From NCBI GenBank assembly GCA_947378615.1, contig CANCKV010000037.1:1-12216 (forward strand): a DNA stretch of 12,216 nucleotides. Direction: 5' to 3'. The DNA is from Chitinophagaceae bacterium (GTDB lineage: Bacteria > Bacteroidota > Bacteroidia > Chitinophagales > Chitinophagaceae). A program made the position numbers and the translations under genes. This document shows, one piece after another, positions 1 to 5,878 of this stretch. The notes under the pieces are model-generated. The model worked only from the letters and a program-made list of their open reading frames with translations. It did no database searches and had not been told where the DNA came from. Position 1 is the first letter of the stretch; every line of letters starts with the position of its first letter.

Positions 1-1119
1 ACTAGTTTTTTTATAATTCAATATTGCCCAAGAATTAAAGAATATTGCAAAACCCGTCATTATTAAAAAGTGCATCTTAATATCATTAAATCTACTTCCT
101 TTTAAAACTACCATTCTCATAACTTCTATGAAATAAGTGACAGGGTTGCATCGGGCAATAACTTGTGCCCAATCAGGCATACTATCAATTGATGTAAAGA
201 GTCCACTCATCAAAATAAATATCATCATGAAGAAAAAGGCGATAGACATAGCCTGTTGTTGCGTGTCGGAATAGGTGGAAATCAATAATCCAAAACCCAA
301 TAATGCAACTAAATAAAGTGCTAAGAAAGCATAAATCAAGGCGAAACTGCCAATTGGAACGATGCCATAAACCATTCTCTCAACTAGTAAAAATCCTAAT
401 GAAAAAATGAACATCCCAACAAACCAAAAAGGGATGAGTTTCCCAAGAATGAAATGATATTTCTTGATAGGGGTAACATTTATCTGTTCAATTGTTCCTA
501 CCTCCTTTTCCTTTACAATGTTTAGAGAGCAAAGGAATGAGCCTACCATCGTAACCAATATTGTCAAGATTCCTGGCACCATGAATAGCTTATAATTTAA
601 GAATACATTATACCAATTTGAAGAAGTGATTCCAATAACAGGTAATGGGTTTAGTCTCGTTGGTTGAATCAAGTCAATCCTAATTTCGTCATTATAAGAT
701 TTGATGATATTGGAAAGATAGGCACTCCCCAAAATTGCTTTAGTTCCATTGATGGCATTGACTGCTATCAAAAGCTTTTGTTGATTTTCCTTTACCAAAT
801 TTCGTTCAAATCCCTGTGGTATTTCCAATATAAGGTCGGCCTTATCACTTTCTATCTGTTTGAAAGCCTTGTTAAAAGAACTGCTATAGTCGGCAAGTTT
901 GAAATAATTAGATGCCCCAATCTTAGAAACTAATTTTTGAGAAAAGGTGGAATGGTCATGGTCAACAATGGAAATATTGATATTCTTTACCTCAAAATCA
1001 GCCGCTAATGGCATTACGATTAACTGTATTACGGGCATTATGAATATCATCGGCAACAAAGACTTGTTGCGAAATATTTGTTTGAATTCCTTTTGCAATA
1101 AAAAAATAAGTGTCCGCAT
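1..1119 (-). CDS. ABC-2 type permease (YbhR-like), partial: stop codon beyond window
   Basis: This is a membrane-spanning subunit of a tripartite ABC exporter. The frame stays open from the ATG at 1119 to base 1, giving 373 residues. The last visible residues (NYKKTS) look like the natural C-terminal tail, so little is missing. The translation starts MRTLIFLLQKEFKQIFRNKS, the usual cytoplasmic 'KEF..IFRN/D' start of ABC-2 permeases. A first membrane helix (about 21-40) is followed by a large extracytoplasmic domain (about 41-175) and a C-terminal bundle with helices near 179-200, 229-250, 258-285, 294-309 and 350-366. The cytosolic KEKEVGTIEQINVTP stretch (203-217) is the conserved coupling region of the family. 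The D-W-A-Q and N-P-V-T-Y-F-I-E-V motifs near 316-333 are typical of the YhhJ/YbhR/YbhS group. It is the last visible gene of the operon and presumably pairs with the permease at 1306-2448. The transported substrate cannot be told. Confidence 0.93.
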   Translation of the reverse strand, partial: MRTLIFLLQKEFKQIFRNKSLLPMIFIMPVIQLIVMPLAADFEVKNINISIVDHDHSTFSQKLVSKIGASNYFKLADYSSSFNKAFKQIESDKADLILEIPQGFERNLVKENQQKLLIAVNAINGTKAILGSAYLSNIIKSYNDEIRIDLIQPTRLNPLPVIGITSSNWYNVFLNYKLFMVPGILTILVTMVGSFLCSLNIVKEKEVGTIEQINVTPIKKYHFILGKLIPFWFVGMFIFSLGFLLVERMVYGIVPIGSFALIYAFLALYLVALLGFGLLISTYSDTQQQAMSIAFFFMMIFILMSGLFTSIDSMPDWAQVIARCNPVTYFIEVMRMVVLKGSRFNDIKMHFLIMTGFAIFFNSWAILNYKKTS

Positions 1120-1143
1120 AACTTTTTCAATTTTATTCTTTTT

Positions 1144-1159
1144 GTGTGATTAATCACAC
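1144..1159. promoter_or_regulatory. Perfect 16-bp palindrome upstream of the second permease
   Basis: GTGTGATTAATCACAC is identical to its reverse complement and lies 25 bp before the permease start codon at 1119. In RNA it would form a 6-bp hairpin with a TTAA loop. It could be an operator or an mRNA hairpin between the two permease genes. The half-sites resemble CRP/FNR-type TGTGA, but the 4-bp spacer is not the usual CRP spacing of 6, so no regulator is assigned. Confidence 0.4.
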
Positions 1160-1162
1160 TTT

Positions 1163-1267
1163 AAATCATTTATCGCCTCCTGTAAATCACCAATAGTGTG
1201 CGATAAATCATTTACAGCCGACTCTCACTCATTTACCGCCGACACTAAATCACTTATGGTCTTACTT
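1163..1267. repeat. Five tandem units of exactly 21 bp between the two permease genes
   Basis: Units start at 1163, 1184, 1205, 1226 and 1247. Most begin with AAATCA followed by C or T, several carry TTA then a GCC in the middle, and they end in a pyrimidine-rich stretch such as GACTCT or GACACT. Twenty-one bases equal three heptads, two DNA helical turns, or seven codons. Together with the heptads at 1274-1308 they fill most of the 186-bp gap. No ORF of note is present here. Confidence 0.6.
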
Positions 1268-1273
1268 TTTCTA

Positions 1274-1308
1274 ACAACTAATCACTAACAACTAATCACT
1301 AACCACTA
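1274..1308 (-). repeat. TAGTGGT-family heptad array containing the permease stop codon
   Basis: Read on the minus strand there are five in-phase heptads: TAGTGGT, TAGTGAT, TAGTTGT, TAGTGAT, TAGTTGT. The TAG of the first unit (1308-1306) is the stop codon of the permease at 2448-1306. The same family occurs at 11840-11965 and 12033-12074. Because 7 is not a multiple of 3, three consecutive units place TAG in all three reading frames. Confidence 0.75.
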
Positions 1309-2448
1309 TTCAAGTCGTATCTTAAATTTCCTAACACTCACCATCAATAAGAAAAAGGTCATGAAACATAATATCAGTGACTCTTTCCAAATAGCAGAGA
1401 ATCCCAATCCCTTAATCATGATTGATTTAACGATGATATAATACCATTTGGAAGGAACAATATTTGCTATTATCCGCAACGGTAAAGGCATGTTTTCTAA
1501 TGGGTATAAAAATCCCGTAAATAACATGGTTGGAATTAGCATCCCCATTAATGAAATCAACATGGCTGTCTGTTGCGAATCGGTGCTATTTGAAATTAGT
1601 AGTCCGAGTGATAAAGCGGTAATTATAAAAAGGCTACTTTCAAAATATAACAAACCGATATTTCCATTCAATGGTAAATCCAACAAATAAACACTCATTA
1701 CTAAAATGACAGTGAGATTGATGAGCGAAAGAATAAAATAGGGAACCGCTTTTGCGATGATAACTAGAAATGGGTTCATTGGCGACACCAACAATATTTC
1801 CATGGTGCCTTTTTCTTTTTCTCGAACAATAGAAACAGAAGTCATCATTACGCAAATCAGCATCAAGACCAATGAAATTACTCCCGGAACAAAATTGGTT
1901 GCCCCCTTTAATTCGGGATTATAAAGCATTCTTGTTACGGGAATAATCTGATAAGGAAACTTATTATCCTGCATCAGTTCTTTTTGGTAATCAGATACAA
2001 TGGTTGAAACATAACTCGTAAGTGTAGTAGCGGTATTTGGGTCGGATGCGTCTGCCAATATCTGTATTTGAGCTTTTTTCAGATGCATCAATTCATAATA
2101 AAAATTTGCAGGAAATACAACTACTAACTTTATCCTTCCACTCCGAAAAGCATCCTCAATTTGAGTATGACTCCAAAGAGTTTTTTCAATTTCAAAGTAT
2201 TTGCTAGCCTCTAATTGTGTAATAATCCTTTGCGATGCTTTATCCTTTGCATTATCGCAAATAACAATCCTTGAATTTTTGATTTCATTAGTCAAAGCAA
2301 AACCAAATAGGGTTATCATGATAATGGGTAAGCCAAATAACATTAATAATGTTTTTGAATCACGAAAAACATGATAGAACTCTTTTCTGATAAAAGTTAT
2401 TAATTGAGAATTGAAAATGGAAAATGGAGAATTAGTTGGCTTTTGCAT
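1306..2448 (-). CDS. ABC-2 type permease (YbhS-like)
   Basis: This 380-residue protein is the first of the two membrane subunits of the exporter. The FIRKEFYHVFRDSKTLLMLFG segment (19-39) is the canonical family start. A membrane helix at about 33-53, an extracytoplasmic domain (about 55-185) and helices near 186-206, 228-256, 270-286, 295-315 and 355-371 follow. The conserved cytosolic REKEKGTMEILLVSP lies at 209-223, and the S-x-S-T-D-S-Q-Q-T-A-M motif (286-296) is also typical. The ATG at 2448 lies inside the preceding four-helix-bundle gene with a 17-bp overlap, and residues about 6-15 (NSPFSIFNSQ) are translated from the TTGAAAA-family repeat. There is no ATG, GTG or TTG in frame between that repeat and the conserved FIRKEF, so the repeat-encoded start seems to be the one in use unless a non-standard codon is. 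Its translation is probably coupled to the gene upstream. The family assignment is firm; the substrate is unknown. Confidence 0.93.
   Translation of the reverse strand: MQKPTNSPFSIFNSQLITFIRKEFYHVFRDSKTLLMLFGLPIIMITLFGFALTNEIKNSRIVICDNAKDKASQRIITQLEASKYFEIEKTLWSHTQIEDAFRSGRIKLVVVFPANFYYELMHLKKAQIQILADASDPNTATTLTSYVSTIVSDYQKELMQDNKFPYQIIPVTRMLYNPELKGATNFVPGVISLVLMLICVMMTSVSIVREKEKGTMEILLVSPMNPFLVIIAKAVPYFILSLINLTVILVMSVYLLDLPLNGNIGLLYFESSLFIITALSLGLLISNSTDSQQTAMLISLMGMLIPTMLFTGFLYPLENMPLPLRIIANIVPSKWYYIIVKSIMIKGLGFSAIWKESLILCFMTFFLLMVSVRKFKIRLE
2404..2431. repeat. TTGAAAA-family heptads, left inverted arm beside the four-helix-bundle gene
   Basis: On the plus strand four in-phase heptads are seen: TTGAGAA, TTGAAAA, TGGAAAA, TGGAGAA. 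They directly abut the stop codon complement TTA at 2432-2434. The array is preceded by TTAATTG at 2400-2406. It is the inverse of the arm at 2813-2863, and it is translated as part of the N-terminus of the following permease. Confidence 0.75.
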
Positions 2449-2803
2449 CTTGAATTGATTTTTTAGTTGTTTTTACAATTGTTGCAAGCAAACGAATCAG
2501 TTCATCACATTCTTTATGAATTGAATCATATTCATTACTATTAATGTATTCACTTTTGTTTAAAAGGAGTAGCCAATAATTGGTTTCATTCGCTTCCTTT
2601 AAGGCAATGCTCATTTTATGGACAAAATCTGCCTTAGATTCTGCATGTTCAGCTTCACAAACATTAGCACCAATCGAAGTGCCACTCCTGACCATCTGTT
2701 TTGAAATGATATATTCGTGTTGTTCCTTACACAAAAACTGATAGGCCTTTATCATCCTAATTGCGAAAGCAATTGATTTGTCCGCAACAATATTTTGTTT
2801 CAT
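2432..2803 (-). CDS. Four-helix-bundle protein of the S23 / 23S rRNA IVS family
   Basis: This 123-residue all-alpha protein carries the family signature: an N-terminal helix with FAIRMIKAYQFL (13-24), the loop VRSGTSIGANVCEA (38-51), the third helix with IALKEANETNYWLLLL (66-81), and a last helix ending ELIRLLATIVKTTKK (100-114). Its length is typical of the family (about 115-130). Members are encoded in intervening sequences of bacterial 23S rRNA and occur as stand-alone genes in Bacteroidota; the Avd protein of diversity-generating retroelements has the same fold. The family forms positively charged pentameric barrels and is thought to bind nucleic acid, but the cellular role of stand-alone members is unknown. 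Here it lies inside an ABC exporter operon between ATPase and permease, flanked by inverted heptad arms (2404-2431 and 2813-2863), which suggests an insertion rather than a transporter part. Its 3' end overlaps the permease start by 17 bp. No reverse transcriptase or rRNA is present in the window. Confidence 0.9.
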   Translation of the reverse strand: MKQNIVADKSIAFAIRMIKAYQFLCKEQHEYIISKQMVRSGTSIGANVCEAEHAESKADFVHKMSIALKEANETNYWLLLLNKSEYINSNEYDSIHKECDELIRLLATIVKTTKKSIQDAKAN

Positions 2804-2812
2804 AACTACTAA

Positions 2813-2863
2813 TTTTCAATATTATCCTCCAATTATTTTCAATTTTCAATTCTCCATTTTCAA
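2813..2863. repeat. TTGAAAA-family heptads, right inverted arm beside the four-helix-bundle gene
   Basis: On the plus strand the heptads TTTTCAA, TTTTCAA, TTCTCCA and TTTTCAA run in phase at 2836-2863. One more TTTTCAA lies at 2813-2819, separated by a 16-bp interruption that contains CCTCC (GGAGG on the gene strand, about 30 bp before the ATG). The orientation is opposite to the arm at 2404-2431. CAATTAA at 2861-2867 mirrors TTAATTG at 2400-2406. The array starts right after the TAG stop of the ATPase gene at 2868. Confidence 0.75.
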
Positions 2864-2867
2864 TTAA

Positions 2868-3623
2868 CTACTCGTTTCGTTGTGCACCGCGTGCAAGTTC
2901 AAAAAATACTTCATCCATTGATTTGGCGGAATATTGTTGTTTAAAATTAGTTGGTGTATCCAATGCCTTGATGACCCCATCCACCATCATAGAAATACGA
3001 TTGCAATATTCGGCTTCATCCATATAATGAGTAGTCACAAAAACGGTAATCCCACTATCGGCTGCCTCATAAATTAAGTCCCAAAATTGTCGTCGGGTAA
3101 TTGGGTCAACACCTCCTGTGGGTTCATCTAAGAAAACTATTTTTGGGTCATGAATGATAGCTACTGAAAAAGCTAATTTCTGTTTCCAACCTAATGGCAA
3201 CGACCCGACAAGTTTCTTTGTTTCATGTTGCAGCCCCAATTCTTCAATGAGTGTATCACTTTTCTGTTTTAACTGCTGATTGCTCAATCCGTATATTCCG
3301 CCAAAGAATCGGATGTTTTCCAAGATATTCAAGTCTTCATATAGGGAGAACTTTTGGCTCATATAACCAATGTTTTTCTTGATACTCTCTGTCTGTTTAT
3401 AAATATCAAAGCCTGCAATAGTGGCCTTACCCGAGGATGGTTTTGAAAGTCCACAAAGCATCCTCATAGCGGTTGTCTTTCCCGCACCATTTGCACCAAG
3501 AAAACCAAAAATCTCCCCTGCTTGCACTTCAAAGGTTATTTCATTAGTGGCAACAAAATCCCCAAACCGCTTTGTTAGCTTTTCTGTCTTAATAACCACT
3601 TCCTTATTGTTGAGAATACTCAT
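2868..3623 (-). CDS. ABC transporter ATPase, second half-equivalent of YbhF (degenerate signature motif)
   Basis: This 251-residue nucleotide-binding subunit powers the exporter from the cytoplasmic face. Visible motifs are Walker A GANGAGKT (43-50), Q-loop Q90 in GYMSQKFSLY, Walker B IVFLDEP (162-168, catalytic E167) and the switch histidine H199 in TTHYMDEAEYC. The ABC signature, normally LSGGQ, reads LPLGWKQ (142-148). This matches the C-terminal half of E. coli YbhF, where a similar LPLG motif occurs. The partner ATPase at 4600-3674 has the opposite pattern, so the two should form an asymmetric heterodimer whose single consensus site uses this protein's Walker A, Q and H with the partner's LSGGMKQ. 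The start ATG follows a 50-bp gap containing heptads. A downstream permease pair completes the pump. Confidence 0.94.
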   Translation of the reverse strand: MSILNNKEVVIKTEKLTKRFGDFVATNEITFEVQAGEIFGFLGANGAGKTTAMRMLCGLSKPSSGKATIAGFDIYKQTESIKKNIGYMSQKFSLYEDLNILENIRFFGGIYGLSNQQLKQKSDTLIEELGLQHETKKLVGSLPLGWKQKLAFSVAIIHDPKIVFLDEPTGGVDPITRRQFWDLIYEAADSGITVFVTTHYMDEAEYCNRISMMVDGVIKALDTPTNFKQQYSAKSMDEVFFELARGAQRNE

Positions 3624-3645
3624 CCTTGTTAATTATTAAAAAATG

Positions 3646-3673
3646 TACTTACAACTTAATACTTACAACTTCC
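3646..3673. repeat. AACTTAA/TACTTAC heptad array between the two ATPase genes
   Basis: Plus-strand heptads TACTTAC, AACTTAA, TACTTAC, AACTTCC run in exact 7-bp phase and end at the TTA (3674-3676) that encodes the TAA stop of the upstream ATPase. The terminal AACTTCCTTA is shared with the array at 8395-8429, so both derive from one repeat family, related to the longer array at 7211-7329. Confidence 0.65.
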
Positions 3674-4600
3674 TTAACTAGTGGTTTTGTTTTCCATCAG
3701 GTTAATAAAGCAGTCCTCAATTGTTGCATCAATCTTTTTACATTCTATTTCTGAATGTCCATTCCTTTCTAACGATGCTATCAGTTTTGAATGATTATCT
3801 GCATTTTCACCTTTCAAAGAAATATGATGATATTCTCCAAAAGAGTAGCAACTTTTAATCAACTCATTATTTCTAAGTTCCTTCAAAAGACCGCTCATAT
3901 CAGTTGCTTTTATCGCATAGAGGGCAGATTGATATTGCCCTGTGATATTATTTGGCGTATCAACGGATAAAATCTTTCCATTTTGCATCAAAGCAATACG
4001 TTCGCATAGAGTTGCCTCATCCATATAGGGAGTGGAAACCAAAATAGTGATGCCTTCCTGTTTCAATCGTTTCAACATTTCCCAAAATTCTTTTCTCGAA
4101 ACCGTATCCACCCCTGTAGTAGGTTCATCCAAAAACAGAACGGTAGGACGATGAATCAATGCACAACATAAAGCCAATTTCTGTTTCATTCCACCAGAAA
4201 GATTTCCCGCTCTTCGATTCTTAAAGGGTTCTATCTGTATATAAATATCTTTTATCAAATCATAGTTTGCCTTTACTGTTGTATTGAAAATGGTAGCAAA
4301 GAAGGTTAAGTTCTCCTCTACACTCAAGTCTTGGTACAATGAGAATTTACCAGGCATATATCCCACCGTATTTCTGATTTTTTTATAATCCTTCACAATA
4401 TCAAATCCTGTTACACTACCATTACCCGAATCAGGAAGTAATAAAGTAGTCAGCATTCTGAAAATACTTGTCTTCCCCGCCCCATCAGGCCCTATCAATC
4501 CAAATAGTTCCCCACGTTCCACACCAAAAGAAACATCGTCCACCGCAATGATGCTTCCCTTATTGTAAGTCTTTCTGATATTATTTAAAAAAACATCCAT
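3674..4600 (-). CDS. ABC transporter ATPase, first half-equivalent of YbhF (degenerate Q- and H-loops)
   Basis: This 308-residue nucleotide-binding subunit has Walker A GPDGAGKT (37-44; the GPDGAGKT spelling is typical of the YbhF N-terminal half), signature LSGGMKQ (134-140) and Walker B VLFLDEP (154-160, E159). The Q-loop glutamine is replaced by G84 (YMPGKFSLY) and the switch histidine by P191 (STPYMDEA). These losses fall on the ATP site that would be completed by the partner's degenerate LPLGW, so this site is probably non-hydrolytic. The C-terminal extension (about 225-308) ends IEDCFINLMENKTTS, like the linker domain after the first YbhF domain. The gene lies between the adaptor gene and the second ATPase. 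The start at 4600 directly follows an intergenic repeat. No frame damage is seen. Confidence 0.93.
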   Translation of the reverse strand: MDVFLNNIRKTYNKGSIIAVDDVSFGVERGELFGLIGPDGAGKTSIFRMLTTLLLPDSGNGSVTGFDIVKDYKKIRNTVGYMPGKFSLYQDLSVEENLTFFATIFNTTVKANYDLIKDIYIQIEPFKNRRAGNLSGGMKQKLALCCALIHRPTVLFLDEPTTGVDTVSRKEFWEMLKRLKQEGITILVSTPYMDEATLCERIALMQNGKILSVDTPNNITGQYQSALYAIKATDMSGLLKELRNNELIKSCYSFGEYHHISLKGENADNHSKLIASLERNGHSEIECKKIDATIEDCFINLMENKTTS

Positions 4601-4605
4601 AAAAT

Positions 4606-4697
4606 AAATTGAAAATGGAGAATTGAAAATTGAAAATGTATTTCATTGAAAACTCATTTAATTGAAAATGGAGAATTGAAAATTGAAAATGTAATTG
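4606..4697. repeat. TTGAAAA-family heptads, left arm of an inverted pair
   Basis: Plus-strand heptads TTGAAAA, TGGAGAA, TTGAAAA, TTGAAAA follow each other in phase, twice. A 33-bp block at 4608-4640 is repeated exactly at 4661-4693. The arm faces an oppositely oriented arm at 4741-4801 across about 40 bp of non-repetitive sequence, the same geometry as around the four-helix-bundle gene. The 197-bp gap between adaptor and ATPase genes holds nothing else recognisable. Confidence 0.75.
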
Positions 4698-4740
4698 AAA
4701 ATAATAGATTAGAGTTAGTCTTTTATTAATGGAAACCCTA

Positions 4741-4801
4741 CTTTTCATTTTCCATTTTCCATTTTCAACTTTCAATTAAACCCATTTTCCATTTTCAATT
4801 A
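4741..4801. repeat. TTGAAAA-family heptads, right arm of an inverted pair, joined to the adaptor stop codon
   Basis: On the gene strand the adaptor stop TAA (4801-4799) is followed immediately by TTGAAAA, TGGAAAA and, after a 9-base irregular unit, TTGAAAG, TTGAAAA, TGGAAAA, TGGAAAA. On the plus strand this is TTTTCCA/TTTTCAA, opposite to the arm at 4606-4697. In the gene-sense orientation the TTGAAAA unit contains TGA and so gives stops in every frame over three units. Confidence 0.75.
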
Positions 4802-5731
4802 GAATTTGACTTCCCCGTACATCCCAATCTTATAACTACCATCATTCTTCACTTGTACTTTGATTGCATAAACCATGTCTGCCCTTTCGTCCTTTGTTTG
4901 AATTGTCTTAGGGGTAAATTCTGCATTTTCACTAATCCATTTAATTGTTCCTTCAGTTTCCTTGAATCCTCCCTTGCCGTCATCTGTTTGTACTTTCACC
5001 TTTTGTCCAAGTTTTATGATTGGTAATTGGTTCCCTGTAATATAGGCCCTTAACGTAAGTGTATCAACATTTGCAATCTTGTACAAAGCCTTTCCGATGC
5101 CTGCCATTTCTCCTTCAAAAGCATATTGCGTAAGGACAATTCCTGAAATTGGATTGGTTATTTTCCCTTTTCTTATTTGGTCATCAATTTCGTTTACAGT
5201 CTTTTCCAATGGATTTGTTTCACTCATTATCGTTCTATTTTGAATGTCTATTGTAGAGGAAAATGAGGCAATCTGTTGCTTCAAAACTTCAATTTGCCTA
5301 TTTGCACCATCCACTTTATTATTGATATCATCGAGCTGTTTTTGTGTAGCAGCATCTGCCTTCAATAACTTTTCCGTCCTTGCCTTTTCTCGTAACCAAT
5401 AGTTTAATTGAGACTGTTCGAGTGCTAATTGTTTTTCTGTCACTTCTATTTGAGGGCGAGGCGTATTCAATTTCTCCTTTAATGCTCCAATTGATGCTCG
5501 AACTCTTTCTTTTTGTAGTTCCACATTTGATACATCAATGACTCCAACCAATTGATTCTTTTGCAACTTATCCCCTTCATGTATTGTGAAAGAAAGTAGT
5601 TGTCCTGTTTGTTGTGCTGATACAATCACTTCATCCGATTCAAAAGTGCCTGTTGAATCAAAATCTTTCTTCTTGCTGTTGCAGGCAGTCAATAGTAAGA
5701 TTACTGCCATTGAAATAACTATCTTTTTCAT
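4799..5731 (-). CDS. HlyD/YbhG-type periplasmic adaptor lipoprotein
   Basis: This 310-residue membrane-fusion protein links the inner-membrane pump to the outer membrane factor. The N-terminus MKKIVISMAVILLLTAC ends in a lipobox (LTAC, lipidated Cys17). The first lipoyl half-motif follows (about 34-68, with SAQQTGQLLSFTIHEGDKLQKNQLVGVID), then a long coiled-coil hairpin rich in Q, E, K and L (about 70-190), then the second lipoyl half (ITNPISGIVLTQYAFEGEMAG, 191-211) and a beta-barrel region with GQKVKV near 243. Length and layout match YbhG/EmrA-like adaptors. It lies between the outer membrane factor and the first ATPase. The start codon abuts a 10-bp-period repeat and no Shine-Dalgarno sequence is evident. 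The assignment is firm; the substrate is unknown. Confidence 0.94.
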   Translation of the reverse strand: MKKIVISMAVILLLTACNSKKKDFDSTGTFESDEVIVSAQQTGQLLSFTIHEGDKLQKNQLVGVIDVSNVELQKERVRASIGALKEKLNTPRPQIEVTEKQLALEQSQLNYWLREKARTEKLLKADAATQKQLDDINNKVDGANRQIEVLKQQIASFSSTIDIQNRTIMSETNPLEKTVNEIDDQIRKGKITNPISGIVLTQYAFEGEMAGIGKALYKIANVDTLTLRAYITGNQLPIIKLGQKVKVQTDDGKGGFKETEGTIKWISENAEFTPKTIQTKDERADMVYAIKVQVKNDGSYKIGMYGEVKF

Positions 5732-5790
5732 TATTTATGATTATTTGTGATTAATTATGATAAATTGTGATAATCCGTGATTTAAAATGA
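5731..5790. repeat. Six 10-bp units ending in TGA at the adaptor start codon
   Basis: Exactly 10-bp plus-strand units TTATTTATGA, TTATTTGTGA, TTAATTATGA, TAAATTGTGA, TAATCCGTGA and TTTAAAATGA run from the adaptor start codon outward into the leader. Every unit ends in RTGA. The remaining 88 bp to the TolC-like gene show no gene. The period is close to one helical turn, unlike the 7-bp arrays at the neighbouring junctions. Confidence 0.7.
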
Positions 5791-5878
5791 GTGCCATTTA
5801 ATTGTTTGAAAAAGAGTAATATTTAAATTCTCTTTGTTTTCTATCTTGATTCCATTATGTTCCTTGTAGTAAAGCATC

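Noticed and set aside
664..1153. Two plus-strand reading frames opposite the second permease
   Set aside because: They are antisense shadows of a well-conserved minus-strand permease gene.
1144..1159. CRP-binding site
   Set aside because: The half-sites fit TGTGA/TCACA but the spacer is 4 instead of 6, and it lies inside an operon close to a start codon.
2432..2803. Avd of a diversity-generating retroelement
   Set aside because: Same fold, but there is no reverse transcriptase, template repeat or variable repeat anywhere in the window.
4581..4775. A 64-residue minus-strand reading frame rich in FQFSIFNFQ-like repeats
   Set aside because: It is a translation of the TTGAAAA heptad arms and overlaps the start of the ATPase gene; not a gene.
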